A program made the position numbers and the translations under genes. Source: Roseibacterium beibuensis (GTDB lineage Bacteria > Pseudomonadota > Alphaproteobacteria > Rhodobacterales > Rhodobacteraceae). Taken from it: DNA of 64,000 bases. Position 1 is the stretch's first letter. Every line of letters begins with the position of its first letter. The notes beneath the pieces were generated by a model. That model did not search any database and was not told the DNA's origin. It saw only the letters and a program-made list of their open reading frames with translations. The stretch is taken from assembly GCF_039542305.1 (NCBI RefSeq), contig NZ_BAABHW010000004.1:1-64000 (forward strand). Direction: 5' to 3'. This document shows, piece by piece, positions 24,384 to 35,391 of the stretch.

Positions 24384-24916
24384 GGGGGCGGTCCTTTTGC
24401 GGAAGGGCGGTTGTGGTGATGGGCGGTCCCTGCGGCGACCTGCGACGTATGTTACACGGACGTGGGGCGGAGTTCCGTCACCGGTTTTGCCTATCCTGCA
24501 ACGCGTACGTTGCCAACGACCGCGCGGCTGCGGCATTCGGCCTTTGGCGGGGGGACAGGACTATTCCGCCGGTGCCGTGACCGCCCCCGATGAAGTGGTC
24601 CAGTTTCGGTTTCGGTTCATGGCGGGAGTGGAGGCTGCGACCGGATCGGTTTCGATTTCGCAGGCTATGTCGGGCAACGCAGTCTTAAGGACGAGGCACC
24701 GCCACTCCGCATCCCTGAGCGCGACGGTGTCTCCCGCCTCGTACCTGATCCGAACGAAGACGCCGCTGGCCAGCACCGTTCGGCCGGCAAATTCCGCTTT
24801 GCCGCGAGGTCGGATTCCGGCCCCGCATGACGGAACGAAAACCGCTTCGCGCATGTCTGGACAAGCACGGAATCCTCTCCATACTCCGGCCCAGTCAAAA
24901 CCTCAGGGAGATACCC
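24384..24916. other. Intergenic region between efflux operon and peptide transporter
   Basis: Divergent promoters of the two operons should lie here. A 6-bp inverted repeat GCAACG-CGTA-CGTTGC is near 24,497-24,512 and could be an operator for the efflux genes. A minus-strand frame of 97 codons (24561-24854) has no motif or ribosome site and is not called. Confidence 0.35.
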
Positions 24917-26506
24917 ATGACCATTCGTGTAGCCGCCTTCGGTGCGGCGCTGCTGGCAACCACGGCGCTGACCGCCGCCGATGTTTCGGCCGAAACCCTG
25001 CGTTGGGCGCGCGCGGCCGAGGCACTGACCCTTGACCCGCATTCGCAGAACGAGGGCCCGACGACCACGCTGATGCACCAGATCTACGAGCCGTTGATCG
25101 TGCGCAACCACGCCGGCGAAATGGAAGCCGGCCTTGCCACCAGCTGGGAGCCGTCCGAAGACGATCCCAATGTCTGGGTCTTCACGCTGCGCGAAGGCGT
25201 GACCTTCCACGGCGGCGAAGAGTTCGACAGCGCCGATGCGGTGTTCTCGATCGAGCGCGCCATGTCGGAAACCTCGAACTTCAAGGAACTGCTCAGCTCG
25301 GTCTCCGAGGTGCGCGCCACCGGCCCCTACACGCTGGAAATCGTCACCGACGGCCCGAACCCGCTGCTGCCCAACAACCTGACCAACATCATGATGATGG
25401 ACCAGGGCTGGGCCGAGGCGAACGGTGCCGAGGCGGTGCAGGACTATGCCGCCGGCGAAGACACCTATGCCGCGCGCAACACCAACGGCACCGGTCCCTA
25501 CATGCTGGAAAGCCGCGAGGCCGACGTGCGCACGGTGCTGAGCGCCAACCCCGACTACTGGGGCATCGGTGAGTTCCCGCTGGCCGTCAGCGAGATCATC
25601 TTCACCCCGATCCAGAACCCGGCCACGCGGGTTGCCGCCCTGCTGACCGGCGAGGTGGATTTCATCCAGGACGTGCCGGTGCAGGATTTGCAGCGCGTCA
25701 ATGACGCCGAAGGCATGGAAGTCATCACCGCACCGCAGAACCGCGTGATCTTCTTCGGCCTGAATGTGGGTGCCGACGACCTGGAACTGGACAATGTCGA
25801 GGGGGCCAACCCGCTGTCGGATGTCCGCGTGCGCCAGGCCATCGACATCGCGATCAACCGCGAGGCCATCCAGCAGGTCGTGATGCGCGGACAGTCGGCC
25901 CCGGCCGGCGTGATCATGCCGCCCCCGGTCAATGGCTGGACCGAAGCGCTTGATGCCTACCCCGCCTATGACATCGAGGCCGCGAACGCCCTGATGGAAG
26001 AAGCCGGATATGGCGACGGCTTCTCGGTGCAACTGGACTGCCCGAATGATCGCTATATCAACGACGAGGCGATCTGCCAGGCCACTGTCGGCATGCTGGC
26101 GCAGATCGGCATCGAGGTGAACCTGTCGGCCCTACCGCGCGCCCAGCACTTCCCGCTGATCGCCAATGGCGAAACCGACTTCTACATGCTGGGCTGGGGC
26201 GTTCCGACCTACGACTCGGAATATATCTTCAACTTCCTTTACCACACCCGTGGCGAGGGTCGCGGCAGCTGGAATGGCACCAACTTCTCGGATGCCGAGA
26301 TGGACGAGATGATCGTCTCGCTCGCCTCCGAGGTCGATCTCGACGTGCGCAACGAGACCATCGCCCAGCTTTGGGAAATGGCCGAGGAAGAGATGATCTA
26401 CATCCCGATCCACAACCAGATCCTGAACTGGGGCATCGCCGACGGCTGGGAGACGCTCGTGGATGCCGACGACTCGGTGAAATTCAAGTATTTCGAAGCC
26501 GAGTAA
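24917..26506 (+). CDS. ABC transporter substrate-binding protein, peptide/nickel family
   Basis: The 529-residue protein starts at ATG 24917, behind AGGGAG. A signal peptide (MTIRVAAFGAALLATTALTAADVSAE, cut near residue 26) directs export. The SBP_bac_5 signature is present: LTLDPHSQNEGPTTTLMHQIYEPLI, then WVFTLREGVTFHGGEEFDSADAVFSIERA and the NGTGPYMLE block. Members bind di- and oligopeptides, nickel or opines in the periplasm. This fold with a DppA-like layout suggests peptides. It heads the operon with two permeases and a double ATPase. A hairpin after it probably reduces downstream transcription. Confidence 0.93.
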   Translation: MTIRVAAFGAALLATTALTAADVSAETLRWARAAEALTLDPHSQNEGPTTTLMHQIYEPLIVRNHAGEMEAGLATSWEPSEDDPNVWVFTLREGVTFHGGEEFDSADAVFSIERAMSETSNFKELLSSVSEVRATGPYTLEIVTDGPNPLLPNNLTNIMMMDQGWAEANGAEAVQDYAAGEDTYAARNTNGTGPYMLESREADVRTVLSANPDYWGIGEFPLAVSEIIFTPIQNPATRVAALLTGEVDFIQDVPVQDLQRVNDAEGMEVITAPQNRVIFFGLNVGADDLELDNVEGANPLSDVRVRQAIDIAINREAIQQVVMRGQSAPAGVIMPPPVNGWTEALDAYPAYDIEAANALMEEAGYGDGFSVQLDCPNDRYINDEAICQATVGMLAQIGIEVNLSALPRAQHFPLIANGETDFYMLGWGVPTYDSEYIFNFLYHTRGEGRGSWNGTNFSDAEMDEMIVSLASEVDLDVRNETIAQLWEMAEEEMIYIPIHNQILNWGIADGWETLVDADDSVKFKYFEAE

Positions 26507-26519
26507 GCACGACCAAACG

Positions 26520-26546
26520 GGGGCGGCGGTTTCCGGTCGCCGCCCC
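26520..26546 (+). terminator. Hairpin after the binding-protein gene
   Basis: GGGGCGGCG / CGCCGCCCC, a 9-bp stem with a 9-nt loop, starts 13 bp after the stop. There is no T-run. Such stems often protect the binding-protein mRNA or attenuate readthrough, so that binding protein exceeds permease. Confidence 0.55.
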
Positions 26547-26983
26547 GACATCTGGCGCGGGCATAGTGTTGACCGCGCCATTTCGTCAGCGCCGATCACG
26601 CGCGGGTGAGACGGCGACGCTGGCCACGCCCCAGCGCATGCGCGAACCTTTTGTCGCGGGCGGGACTCGTCTGACCCGAAGCTGGCGATAGGGTTTCCGA
26701 AATAACCCAGTGCCCGCTGGCGCGCACGGCTGCTGTGATGCTTGCGCGTTCCGCCCCCGTTGCTGCCCGTCACACAATCCGGGATCGCCCCCGAGGCGCC
26801 ACAGGCCGCGATGGAGATCGCCGCCGGCTCCTCCATAACGCTATGCTCTGTGTGCTGCTCGACAGGCACCATGCGTCGTTCACCGAGATCGCGCGAACGC
26901 TGCGTCGGGTGACCGTGTAACGACTTGACCCTTTCTGCTTAAGAGTGCAGCACAGCGCGATCCGCAACGGAAACGGCAGGCAG
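26547..26983. other. Gap inside the peptide transporter operon
   Basis: About 440 bp lack a supported gene. The length is unusual for a dpp-type operon and leaves room for a separate promoter for the permease genes. No conserved motif was recognised. Confidence 0.35.
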
Positions 26984-27946
26984 ATGGTCAGCTACATCCT
27001 CAAACGTATCCTTCAGTCGGTGCTCGTTCTTCTAATCGTCGGGCTTGTGGCCTTCGCGATGTTCCGCTTCGTCGGCGACCCGATCGACACGATGCTGGGG
27101 CAGGAACGCACGATGCAGGACATCGAGCGACTCCGCGAAAGCCTCGGGCTGAACAAACCCTTCTTCGTGCAATATTGGGATTTCCTGGTCCGCGCGGTGC
27201 AGGGCGATCTGGGCATCTCGTACCGGCAGGGGCGACCCGTGGCCGAAATCATCGCCGAACGGTTGCCCGCGACGCTGGAACTGGCCGCCGTGTCGGGCCT
27301 GTTCGCGATGGTCTTCGGCATCGTTTTCGGCATCTTCACAGCGATCCGGCGCGACGGCTTCGCCGCCAATGCGATCATGACCCTGTCGCTGATCGGCGTG
27401 TCGCTGCCGACCTTCCTGATCGGCGTGCTGCTGATCTACGTGTTCGCGGTGGAACTGTCATGGCTGCCCAGTTTCGGGCGCGGCGACGTGGTGCAGGTGG
27501 GCGGCTGGTCCACCGGCTTTCTGACGCAATCGGGGCTGGTCGCACTGATTCTGCCGTCGATCACCCTCGGGCTCTACCAGATGACGCTGATCATGCGGCT
27601 GGTGCGCTCCGAGATGCTGGAGGTCATGCGCGCCGATTATATCCGCTTCGCCCGCGCCCGCGGCCTCAAGAACCGCTCGATCCACTTCCGCCACGCGCTG
27701 AAGAACACGCTGGTGCCCGTGATCACCGTCACAGGCCTCCAGCTTGGCTCGATCATCGCCTTCGCCATCATCACCGAGACCGTGTTCCAATGGCCGGGTG
27801 TCGGCTTGCTCTTCATCAACGCGATCCAGTTCGTCGATATCCCGGTGATGGCCGCCTACCTGATGCTGATCTCGGTGATGTTCGTCGGCATCAACCTGAT
27901 CGTGGATCTGCTTTACGTCGCGATCGACCCGCGGCTGAGAACGTGA
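26984..27946 (+). CDS. ABC transporter permease, DppB type
   Basis: The 320-residue permease starts at ATG 26984 (MVSYILKRILQSVLVLL). It shows the DppB/GsiC features: TM1, a periplasmic loop with RLRESLGLNKPFFVQYWDFLVRAVQGDLGISY, and the BPD_transp_1 core, with the EAA loop near RADYIRFARARGLKNRSIHFRHALKNTLVPV that contacts the ATPase. Six transmembrane helices are visible. It pairs with the next gene, 10 bp downstream, to form the channel for the substrate delivered by the binding protein. Confidence 0.93.
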   Translation: MVSYILKRILQSVLVLLIVGLVAFAMFRFVGDPIDTMLGQERTMQDIERLRESLGLNKPFFVQYWDFLVRAVQGDLGISYRQGRPVAEIIAERLPATLELAAVSGLFAMVFGIVFGIFTAIRRDGFAANAIMTLSLIGVSLPTFLIGVLLIYVFAVELSWLPSFGRGDVVQVGGWSTGFLTQSGLVALILPSITLGLYQMTLIMRLVRSEMLEVMRADYIRFARARGLKNRSIHFRHALKNTLVPVITVTGLQLGSIIAFAIITETVFQWPGVGLLFINAIQFVDIPVMAAYLMLISVMFVGINLIVDLLYVAIDPRLRT

Positions 27947-27956
27947 GGGACGTCAC

Positions 27957-28910
27957 ATGACAGACAACTCGAACACCGTTCAGGCCGAACGCGCGCGTTC
28001 CCGCATTGCGATGGCGTGGGACAGCGACGTGGCCCATTCCTTCCGCCGCTCGCCGGTCGCCCTGCTTTCATCGACCGTGGTGCTGCTGCTGGTTCTGTCG
28101 GCGGTCTTTGCACCGCTGATCGCGCCGCATGACCCGTTCAACCCGGCCACGCTGAACCTGATGAACGGCTTCACCCCGCCGGGCGAGGCCAACATGTTCA
28201 CCGGCGACAGCTTTCTGCTGGGTACGGACGACCAGGGGCGCGACGTGTTTTCCACCATCCTTTACGGGCTGCGTATCTCCTTGTTCGTCGGCTTTGCCGC
28301 CGTGGCGCTTGCGCTCGTGATCGGCGTCACGCTTGGCCTGATCGCCGGCTATGTCGGCGGTTTGACCGAAACGATCATCATGCGCGTCGCGGATGTGCAA
28401 CTGACCTTTCCCGCGATCCTGGTTGCCATGCTGATCTTCGGCATCGCCAAGGGGATCACCCCGCCCGAATACCGCGACCAGATGGCGATCTGGGTGCTGA
28501 TCCTGGCCATCGGCCTGTCGGACTGGGTACAGTTCGCCCGCGTCGTGCGCGGCGCGACGCTGGTCGAACGCTCCAAGGAATATGTGCAGGCCGCGCGGCT
28601 GATCGGGCGCTCGTCCTTTGCGATCATGCTGCGCCACATCCTGCCCAATGTCCTGTCGCCGGTTCTGGTGATCGCCACCATTTCGCTGGCGCTGGCCATC
28701 ATCGCCGAGGCGACGCTGTCCTTCCTCGGCGTGGGCGCGCCCCCGACCGAGCCCTCGCTCGGCACGCTGATCCGCATCGGTCAGGGCTTCCTGTTCTCGG
28801 GCGAGTGGTGGATCCTGTTCTTCCCGGCCCTGACGCTGCTGGCCCTTGCCCTGTCCGTGAACCTGTTGGGCGACTGGCTTCGCGACGCCCTGAACCCGAG
28901 GTTGCGCTGA
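27957..28910 (+). CDS. ABC transporter permease, DppC type
   Basis: The 317-residue partner permease has an N-terminal cytoplasmic segment of about 35 residues, TM1 LLSSTVVLLLVLSAVFAPLI, then the typical FLLGTDDQGRDVFSTILYGLRISL motif of DppC/OppC proteins and the EAA loop VRGATLVERSKEYVQAARLIGRSSFAIMLRHILPN. Its stop overlaps the next start (TGATG), so the ATPase gene is translationally coupled. Confidence 0.93.
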   Translation: MTDNSNTVQAERARSRIAMAWDSDVAHSFRRSPVALLSSTVVLLLVLSAVFAPLIAPHDPFNPATLNLMNGFTPPGEANMFTGDSFLLGTDDQGRDVFSTILYGLRISLFVGFAAVALALVIGVTLGLIAGYVGGLTETIIMRVADVQLTFPAILVAMLIFGIAKGITPPEYRDQMAIWVLILAIGLSDWVQFARVVRGATLVERSKEYVQAARLIGRSSFAIMLRHILPNVLSPVLVIATISLALAIIAEATLSFLGVGAPPTEPSLGTLIRIGQGFLFSGEWWILFFPALTLLALALSVNLLGDWLRDALNPRLR

Positions 28911-30613
28911 TGTCCCTGCTGGAAATCGAGAACCTGACCGTCGAGTTTCCGACCCGCCGCAAGACCTTTGTCGCGGTCAAGGATGCCCATCTGACAGTCG
29001 AGCCCGGCCAGATCCACGGCCTTGTCGGCGAAAGCGGCGCGGGCAAATCCACCATCGGCGCGGCGGTCATGGGCCTGCTGGAACGCCCCGGCCGCATTGC
29101 CGGCGGCCTGATCCGGTTCCGGGGCGAAGAGATCTCGGGCCTCGATGCCGAGGCGATGCAGGCGCTGCGGGGCAAGAAGATCTCGATGATCTTCCAGGAT
29201 CCGCTGACCTCGCTGAACCCGCTTTTCACGGTCAAGCAGCAACTGGTCGAGACCATTCGCGCGCATCTCGACCTGTCCGAGGACGCGGCCGAGACCCGCG
29301 CGGTCGAACTGATCGAGCGCGTCGGCATCCCCAACCCGCAGGAAAGGGTCAACCAGTATCCGCACCAGTTCTCGGGCGGGATGCGGCAGCGCGTGGTGAT
29401 CGCGCTGGCGCTGTGCTCGGAACCCGATGTGATCATCGCGGACGAGCCGACCACCGCGCTGGACGTGTCGATCCAGGCGCAGATCCTCGACCTGATCAAG
29501 GAACTGGCGCGCGAACGGCAAGTGGGCGTGATCCTGATCACCCATGACATGGGGGTGATTGCCGACACCACCGACAAGGTCACGGTGATGTACCAGGGCG
29601 AGGTCGTCGAAAGCGGCGCCACGGCGGACGTGCTCGGCCGCCCCCAGCATCCCTATACCAAGTCGCTGATCGCCGCCGTCCCGCGCCCCACGATCAAGCT
29701 GGCGCGCTTTCCGCTGATCTCCTACGGCGGGCGCGTGACCGAGTTCCATATCGAGGACCTTGCGCGCAGCTGGCCCACCGACGCCTCGGAACGTGGCAAG
29801 CCCCTGATCGAAGCCGATGGCATCACCAAGACGTTCCTTTCGAAGGGGGCGATCCTGCCCTCGCGCCGGCAATATTTCACCGCCGTCGATCAGGCCCGGT
29901 TCGAGATCCGGCAGGGCGAGGTGTTCGGCCTTGTCGGCGAAAGCGGCTCGGGTAAATCCACCATCGCGCGGATGATCGCGGGGCTGTACCCGGTGGATGG
30001 CGGCGCGGTGCGCTACCGCGGACAGGACGTGACCGCTGGCAAATCGGGGGTGCCCGACTGGTATCGCCGCGAGATCCAGATGATCTTCCAGGATCCCTAT
30101 TCCTCGCTCAACCCGCGCATGCGGGTGGACTCGATCGTCGCCGAACCGGCCCGGCATCACGGCATCCTGTCGGGGCCTGCCCTGAAGGCACGCGTGGACG
30201 AATTGCTGGACCGCGTCGGCCTGGGCGCCGAGGCAGGGCTGAAATACCCGCACGAGTTCTCGGGCGGGCAGCGGCAGCGCATCTCGATCGCGCGGGCCCT
30301 TGCGACGCAGCCCAAGTTCCTGATCTGCGACGAACCGACCAGCGCGCTGGACGTGTCGATCCAGGCGCAGATCCTCAACATCCTCAAGGACCTGCAAGAG
30401 CATCTCAACCTGACCATGCTGTTCATCAGCCATGACCTGCCCGTGGTGCGCCAGATGTGCGACCGGGTCGGCGTCATGAAGGACGGTCAACTGGTCGAGG
30501 TGGCCGAAACCGAAACGCTGTTCAGCGCCCCGCAACATCCCTACACGCAGCACCTGTTGTCGCTGATGCCGCGGCTCGACGGTCTGTCGAACGAGGGTCT
30601 GAACGTCGCCTGA
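28910..30613 (+). CDS. Fused double ABC ATPase (DppD-DppF type)
   Basis: The 567-residue protein contains two complete ATPase domains in tandem. Domain 1 has Walker A GESGAGKS (about 39-46), signature FSGGMRQR and Walker B VIIADEPTTALD. Domain 2 has GESGSGKS (about 342-349), FSGGQRQR and FLICDEPTSALD. The oligopeptide C-terminal extension with HPYTKSLIAAVPRP follows domain 1, and HPYTQHLLSLMP ends domain 2. Fusions of this kind (YejF/GsiA-like) replace the two separate DppD and DppF subunits. It powers import through the two permeases encoded just upstream. Confidence 0.93.
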   Translation: MSLLEIENLTVEFPTRRKTFVAVKDAHLTVEPGQIHGLVGESGAGKSTIGAAVMGLLERPGRIAGGLIRFRGEEISGLDAEAMQALRGKKISMIFQDPLTSLNPLFTVKQQLVETIRAHLDLSEDAAETRAVELIERVGIPNPQERVNQYPHQFSGGMRQRVVIALALCSEPDVIIADEPTTALDVSIQAQILDLIKELARERQVGVILITHDMGVIADTTDKVTVMYQGEVVESGATADVLGRPQHPYTKSLIAAVPRPTIKLARFPLISYGGRVTEFHIEDLARSWPTDASERGKPLIEADGITKTFLSKGAILPSRRQYFTAVDQARFEIRQGEVFGLVGESGSGKSTIARMIAGLYPVDGGAVRYRGQDVTAGKSGVPDWYRREIQMIFQDPYSSLNPRMRVDSIVAEPARHHGILSGPALKARVDELLDRVGLGAEAGLKYPHEFSGGQRQRISIARALATQPKFLICDEPTSALDVSIQAQILNILKDLQEHLNLTMLFISHDLPVVRQMCDRVGVMKDGQLVEVAETETLFSAPQHPYTQHLLSLMPRLDGLSNEGLNVA

Positions 30614-30679
30614 GCCTCGCCCACTGCGTCGAAGCGGGCACAAGGCTGGGGATGGACGGCTGGGGCGAACCAGTCTCCG

Positions 30680-30800
30680 CCAGGTGTTCCGTCCCGGCAC
30701 CTGTTGGATCGGATCGAGGATGAAACGATCCGGCTTTCAAGGCCGGATTTTGCAGATGTACTCGTATGGCATGAGGCCGTTGAGGGCTTTTTGAGCCTGC
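30680..30800 (-). pseudogene. C-terminal relic of an IS481/IS3-type transposase
   Basis: On the minus strand the frame reads ALNGLMPYEYICKIRP, a stop, then KPDRFILDPIQQVPGRNT. Intact transposases of this type have the same two blocks joined as ..EYICKIW..EPDRFILDPIHQMPGLNT. The in-frame stop and the absence of the upstream DDE domain show a dead fragment. Confidence 0.65.
30728..30751 (+). terminator. Possible terminator of the peptide transporter operon
   Basis: ATCCGGC / GCCGGAT forms a 7-bp stem with a 7-nt loop, followed by TTTT, 115 bp after the ATPase stop. It lies inside the transposase relic, so its origin may be accidental, but the structure is good enough to end transcription. Confidence 0.45.
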
Positions 30801-30960
30801 ACAGGATCCGTGTGAGTGGTAACGAACAGCGCTTAGACCACAGCTACACGGTCCGACCACAAGAGGCTCGCCAGGGCGACGTACAGGCACCGAGGTCATT
30901 TTTCACGCAAGACATGGAAAGGGGCCTGCGTCCGCGAGAACTTTGCCCCGATTTACAGCA

Positions 30961-31272
30961 TCAATGCGTCCAGGCGCCTCGGCGATCGGTCGCGAAATTC
31001 TCGCCGTAACCGCGCGGCCGGATGTTCGGCTTGCGCTTCTTCGGCTGGACTACGACCGCGTCGATCTCATGCTCTTCGGCATAGTCCTTGGCCGCCTCAA
31101 GCGAGTCGAAGCGCAGGCGCACCTGGCTGTCCATGTCCGAGGAACTGGTCCAGCCCATGAGGGGATCGATCTGGCGCGGGCTTTGGGGCGTGAACTCCAG
31201 GACCCAATGATGGGTCTTGGCCGTGCCCGAGGACATCGCGGATTTCGCCGGCTGGTAGATGCGCGCACGCAT
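30961..31272 (-). CDS. NADH dehydrogenase accessory subunit, NDUFS4-like (ETC complex I conserved region)
   Basis: The 103-residue protein starts at ATG 31272. The family pattern is clear: ARIYQPAKSAMSSGTAKTHHWVLEF, PRQIDPLMGWTSSSDMDSQVRLRFDSLEAAKDYAEEHEIDAVV, then the basic C-terminus KRKPNIRPRGYGENFA. This is the alphaproteobacterial homologue of mitochondrial NDUFS4, a peripheral complex I subunit. It is usually a single gene away from the nuo operon, as here. The protein has full family length. Confidence 0.9.
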   Translation of the reverse strand: MRARIYQPAKSAMSSGTAKTHHWVLEFTPQSPRQIDPLMGWTSSSDMDSQVRLRFDSLEAAKDYAEEHEIDAVVVQPKKRKPNIRPRGYGENFATDRRGAWTH

Positions 31273-31673
31273 GGGCAACCTCACTGATTGGTCTGGCCCC
31301 TGCTTATCCGAAAAACCCGGCCTCTTGGCAACACGCTAACCTGTCGCGCGTTTGGGTCGTTCGGTCTTTTGACACTCGGCGGGACAGGGGCAGCGGCAGA
31401 GGGTTGCCGGCACGGGCCGAGGGAGCGAGGGGTGGGTGGGTGGTCGGCCCACACCGGCAACCGCTTCTGCTGCTTGCCAGATCAAAATACCTGACAAGCC
31501 TGATTCTCGACAACAGGAAATTCTCCTTAAAGTTGTGCAAATTGTCCGGGTTTTCGAAAGCTTCCGTTAACGATTGCGCGCCGGGCCGGACCCGTCGCAA
31601 CGCGGCCCCAAAGCACACCCCTTGAAGAAGAACAAAAAGCGATCAATTTCTGTGGGGTCAGCGGAGAGGATCG
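31273..31673. other. Divergent intergenic region before uvrB
   Basis: No gene is supported. The stretch has a G-rich segment (31,380-31,445) and an AT-richer 100 bp that probably carries the uvrB promoter. I found no GAAC-N7-GTTC SOS box of the alphaproteobacterial type. Confidence 0.4.
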
Positions 31674-33866
<2,193 letters not shown>

Positions 33867-33890
33867 ACTACGGAAAGAAAGGTTATTTTT

Positions 33891-34679
33891 ATGAGCTCTA
33901 TTTTTCTCAGCCACAACCATAACGACAAACCGATCGTTGAACCGATTGCGTTACGACTGGCGGAGATATTTGGACAACGAAACGTCTTCTATGATTCTTG
34001 GTCCATTCAGCCAGGTGACGGCATCATAGATGCGATGAATAAAGGCCTAAGCGCGCCTGATCTAGTCTTCTACTTTGTCTCTGAGCATAGCCTTAAGAGC
34101 AAAATGGTTGAGTTGGAATGGCAAAATGCTCTATTCAAGGCCAGTCAAGGAAAATGTAAGGTTATTCCCGTTCGTATAGATGACTCCAGTATGCCGGCAG
34201 TTTTAACTCAAAATCTCTATATTGACCTTTTCTCCAATGGTCTCGAAGCGGCAATTTTGCAAATCGTTAATGTAGCACAAGGAAACTCGAGCTTCACACC
34301 TCAACACCTTGGTTTTTCAAATATTTCTTATGAGATCATTAAGATATCATCTAACGAGACGGATATCTTCGTAAGAGCATCTCATTACCTTGAACCACAC
34401 CCCCACTTTGTAATTCTAACAAAGGATACCGAACAGGAAATTAGCGCCTCTCTTCCAGACTTGGGAATGGCGCGGCAGGGATTTAATAAAGATATAAAAC
34501 TTAACGACGGCATGACGTACAATGGTATATTTATTGCCTCAATTGGCGGCAGCATAACGCCAAAAATGCCCCTTAGGATTAGAATAAAATGGGCCGAAAA
34601 TTCACTTCATTCGTTTGAGGGAATTCTACACCAGAAAGGTGCCGATGAGTGGAGGACTCTACCCAATATTCAAGCATAA
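33891..34679 (+). CDS. TIR-domain protein, AT-rich
   Basis: The protein has 262 residues. The N-terminal 130 residues are a TIR domain: SIFLSHNHNDKPIVEPIALRL (box 1 with FLSH), VFYDSWSIQPGDGI, DLVFYFVSEHSLKSKMVELEW (S70 with Glu 74/76 in the NADase catalytic position) and KVIPVRIDD. The remainder, rich in beta strands, has no recognised family and may be a sensor. The base composition is far more AT-rich than uvrB 24 bp upstream, which indicates recent transfer. Bacterial TIR proteins often deplete NAD or make signal nucleotides in anti-phage defence. No Thoeris ThsA or CBASS partner is adjacent. Confidence 0.8.
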   Translation: MSSIFLSHNHNDKPIVEPIALRLAEIFGQRNVFYDSWSIQPGDGIIDAMNKGLSAPDLVFYFVSEHSLKSKMVELEWQNALFKASQGKCKVIPVRIDDSSMPAVLTQNLYIDLFSNGLEAAILQIVNVAQGNSSFTPQHLGFSNISYEIIKISSNETDIFVRASHYLEPHPHFVILTKDTEQEISASLPDLGMARQGFNKDIKLNDGMTYNGIFIASIGGSITPKMPLRIRIKWAENSLHSFEGILHQKGADEWRTLPNIQA

Positions 34680-34807
34680 GATGCCGGAATATTCTCTCAG
34701 AATTTTATCCGAAGCAGTGCTCTCTATGTTGTCCTTTTGGCTGTTTCCTCTCAACGATTAGGGGCGCGATCAGCGCCGAAGGCGCCGCGCGAGCGCCGAC
34801 GCGCCCC

Positions 34808-34934
34808 CACGCGGCGGCGCTTTGGCCAGCCACAGGCACCCCGCTCAAACGTAGCAATGACTTGGCAACCATAAACCGCTCCAGACCACCCGTCGCAGCG
34901 CCCCCGCGCGCGTCGTCGCTCGCGCGGCTTGTGC
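34808..34934. repeat. Dispersed repeat, copy 1
   Basis: About 126 bp starting CACGCGGCGGCGCTTTGG and ending GCGCGGCTTGTGC. It is about 85-90% identical by eye to copy 2 at 35042-35167, in the same orientation, and includes the identical run ATGACTTGGCAACCATAAAC. No open frame is kept in both copies. Confidence 0.8.
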
Positions 34935-34990
34935 ACTGACCACGCGTTGCACTGGATCGCGCCTTGCCGGGGCTTCGCCCGTTCAGACCT

Positions 34991-35013
34991 CAAACGCTCC
35001 ACCGGAGCGTTTG
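34991..35013. repeat. 10-bp perfect hairpin between the two repeat copies
   Basis: CAAACGCTCC at 34991-35000 and GGAGCGTTTG at 35004-35013 with loop ACC. No T-run follows, so it is more likely part of the repeat unit than a terminator. Confidence 0.6.
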
Positions 35014-35041
35014 CCGCTGCGCGGACCAGCCTTCACCCCAC

Positions 35042-35167
35042 CACGCGGCGGCGCTTTGGCTGCCACAAGCGCGCCGCTCCAACGTTGCAATGACTTGGCA
35101 ACCATAAACCGCCCCGGACCACCCGTCGCAGCGCCTCCGCGCGCGTCGTCCCTCGCGCGGCTTGCGC
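35042..35167. repeat. Dispersed repeat, copy 2
   Basis: Second copy of the unit at 34808-34934, 234 bp apart. Together with the REP-like palindrome next to it, it marks a recombination-prone site directly behind the foreign TIR gene. Confidence 0.8.
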
Positions 35168-35178
35168 CTCTTCACGCT

Positions 35179-35233
35179 GTAGGGCGGGACTTGTCCCGCC
35201 GCCCCCCGGATGGCGGGATCAATCCCGCCCTAC
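35179..35233. repeat. REP-like palindromic element
   Basis: Outer arms GTAGGGCGGGA and TCCCGCCCTAC are perfectly complementary, with inner arms GGCGGGA/TCCCGCC in addition. The unit resembles the GC-rich repetitive extragenic palindromes found many times in Rhodobacteraceae chromosomes. Confidence 0.75.
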
Positions 35234-35391
35234 GATCACCGAAAAACGGCGGAACACCATCCACCGTACGCACCCCTCGGGAAATCCTGCCAACTCCCTG
35301 ATCTAAATTCGGAATTTCCCCACTCCCGCAACACCCTGCAACTCGTGCTATCCTGCGCGCAGTCTTTTTTCACTGACCAGAGCTTTTGCCC

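Noticed and set aside
24561..24854. A 97-codon minus-strand gene between efflux and peptide operons
   Set aside because: No ribosome binding site, no motif and atypical codon use. It lies in a probable promoter region.
26735..26920. A small gene inside the peptide transporter operon gap
   Set aside because: The 61-codon frame has poor codon use, no start signal and no similarity pattern.
31574..31673. SOS (LexA) box before uvrB
   Set aside because: No GAAC-N7-GTTC or similar palindrome could be found in the upstream region.
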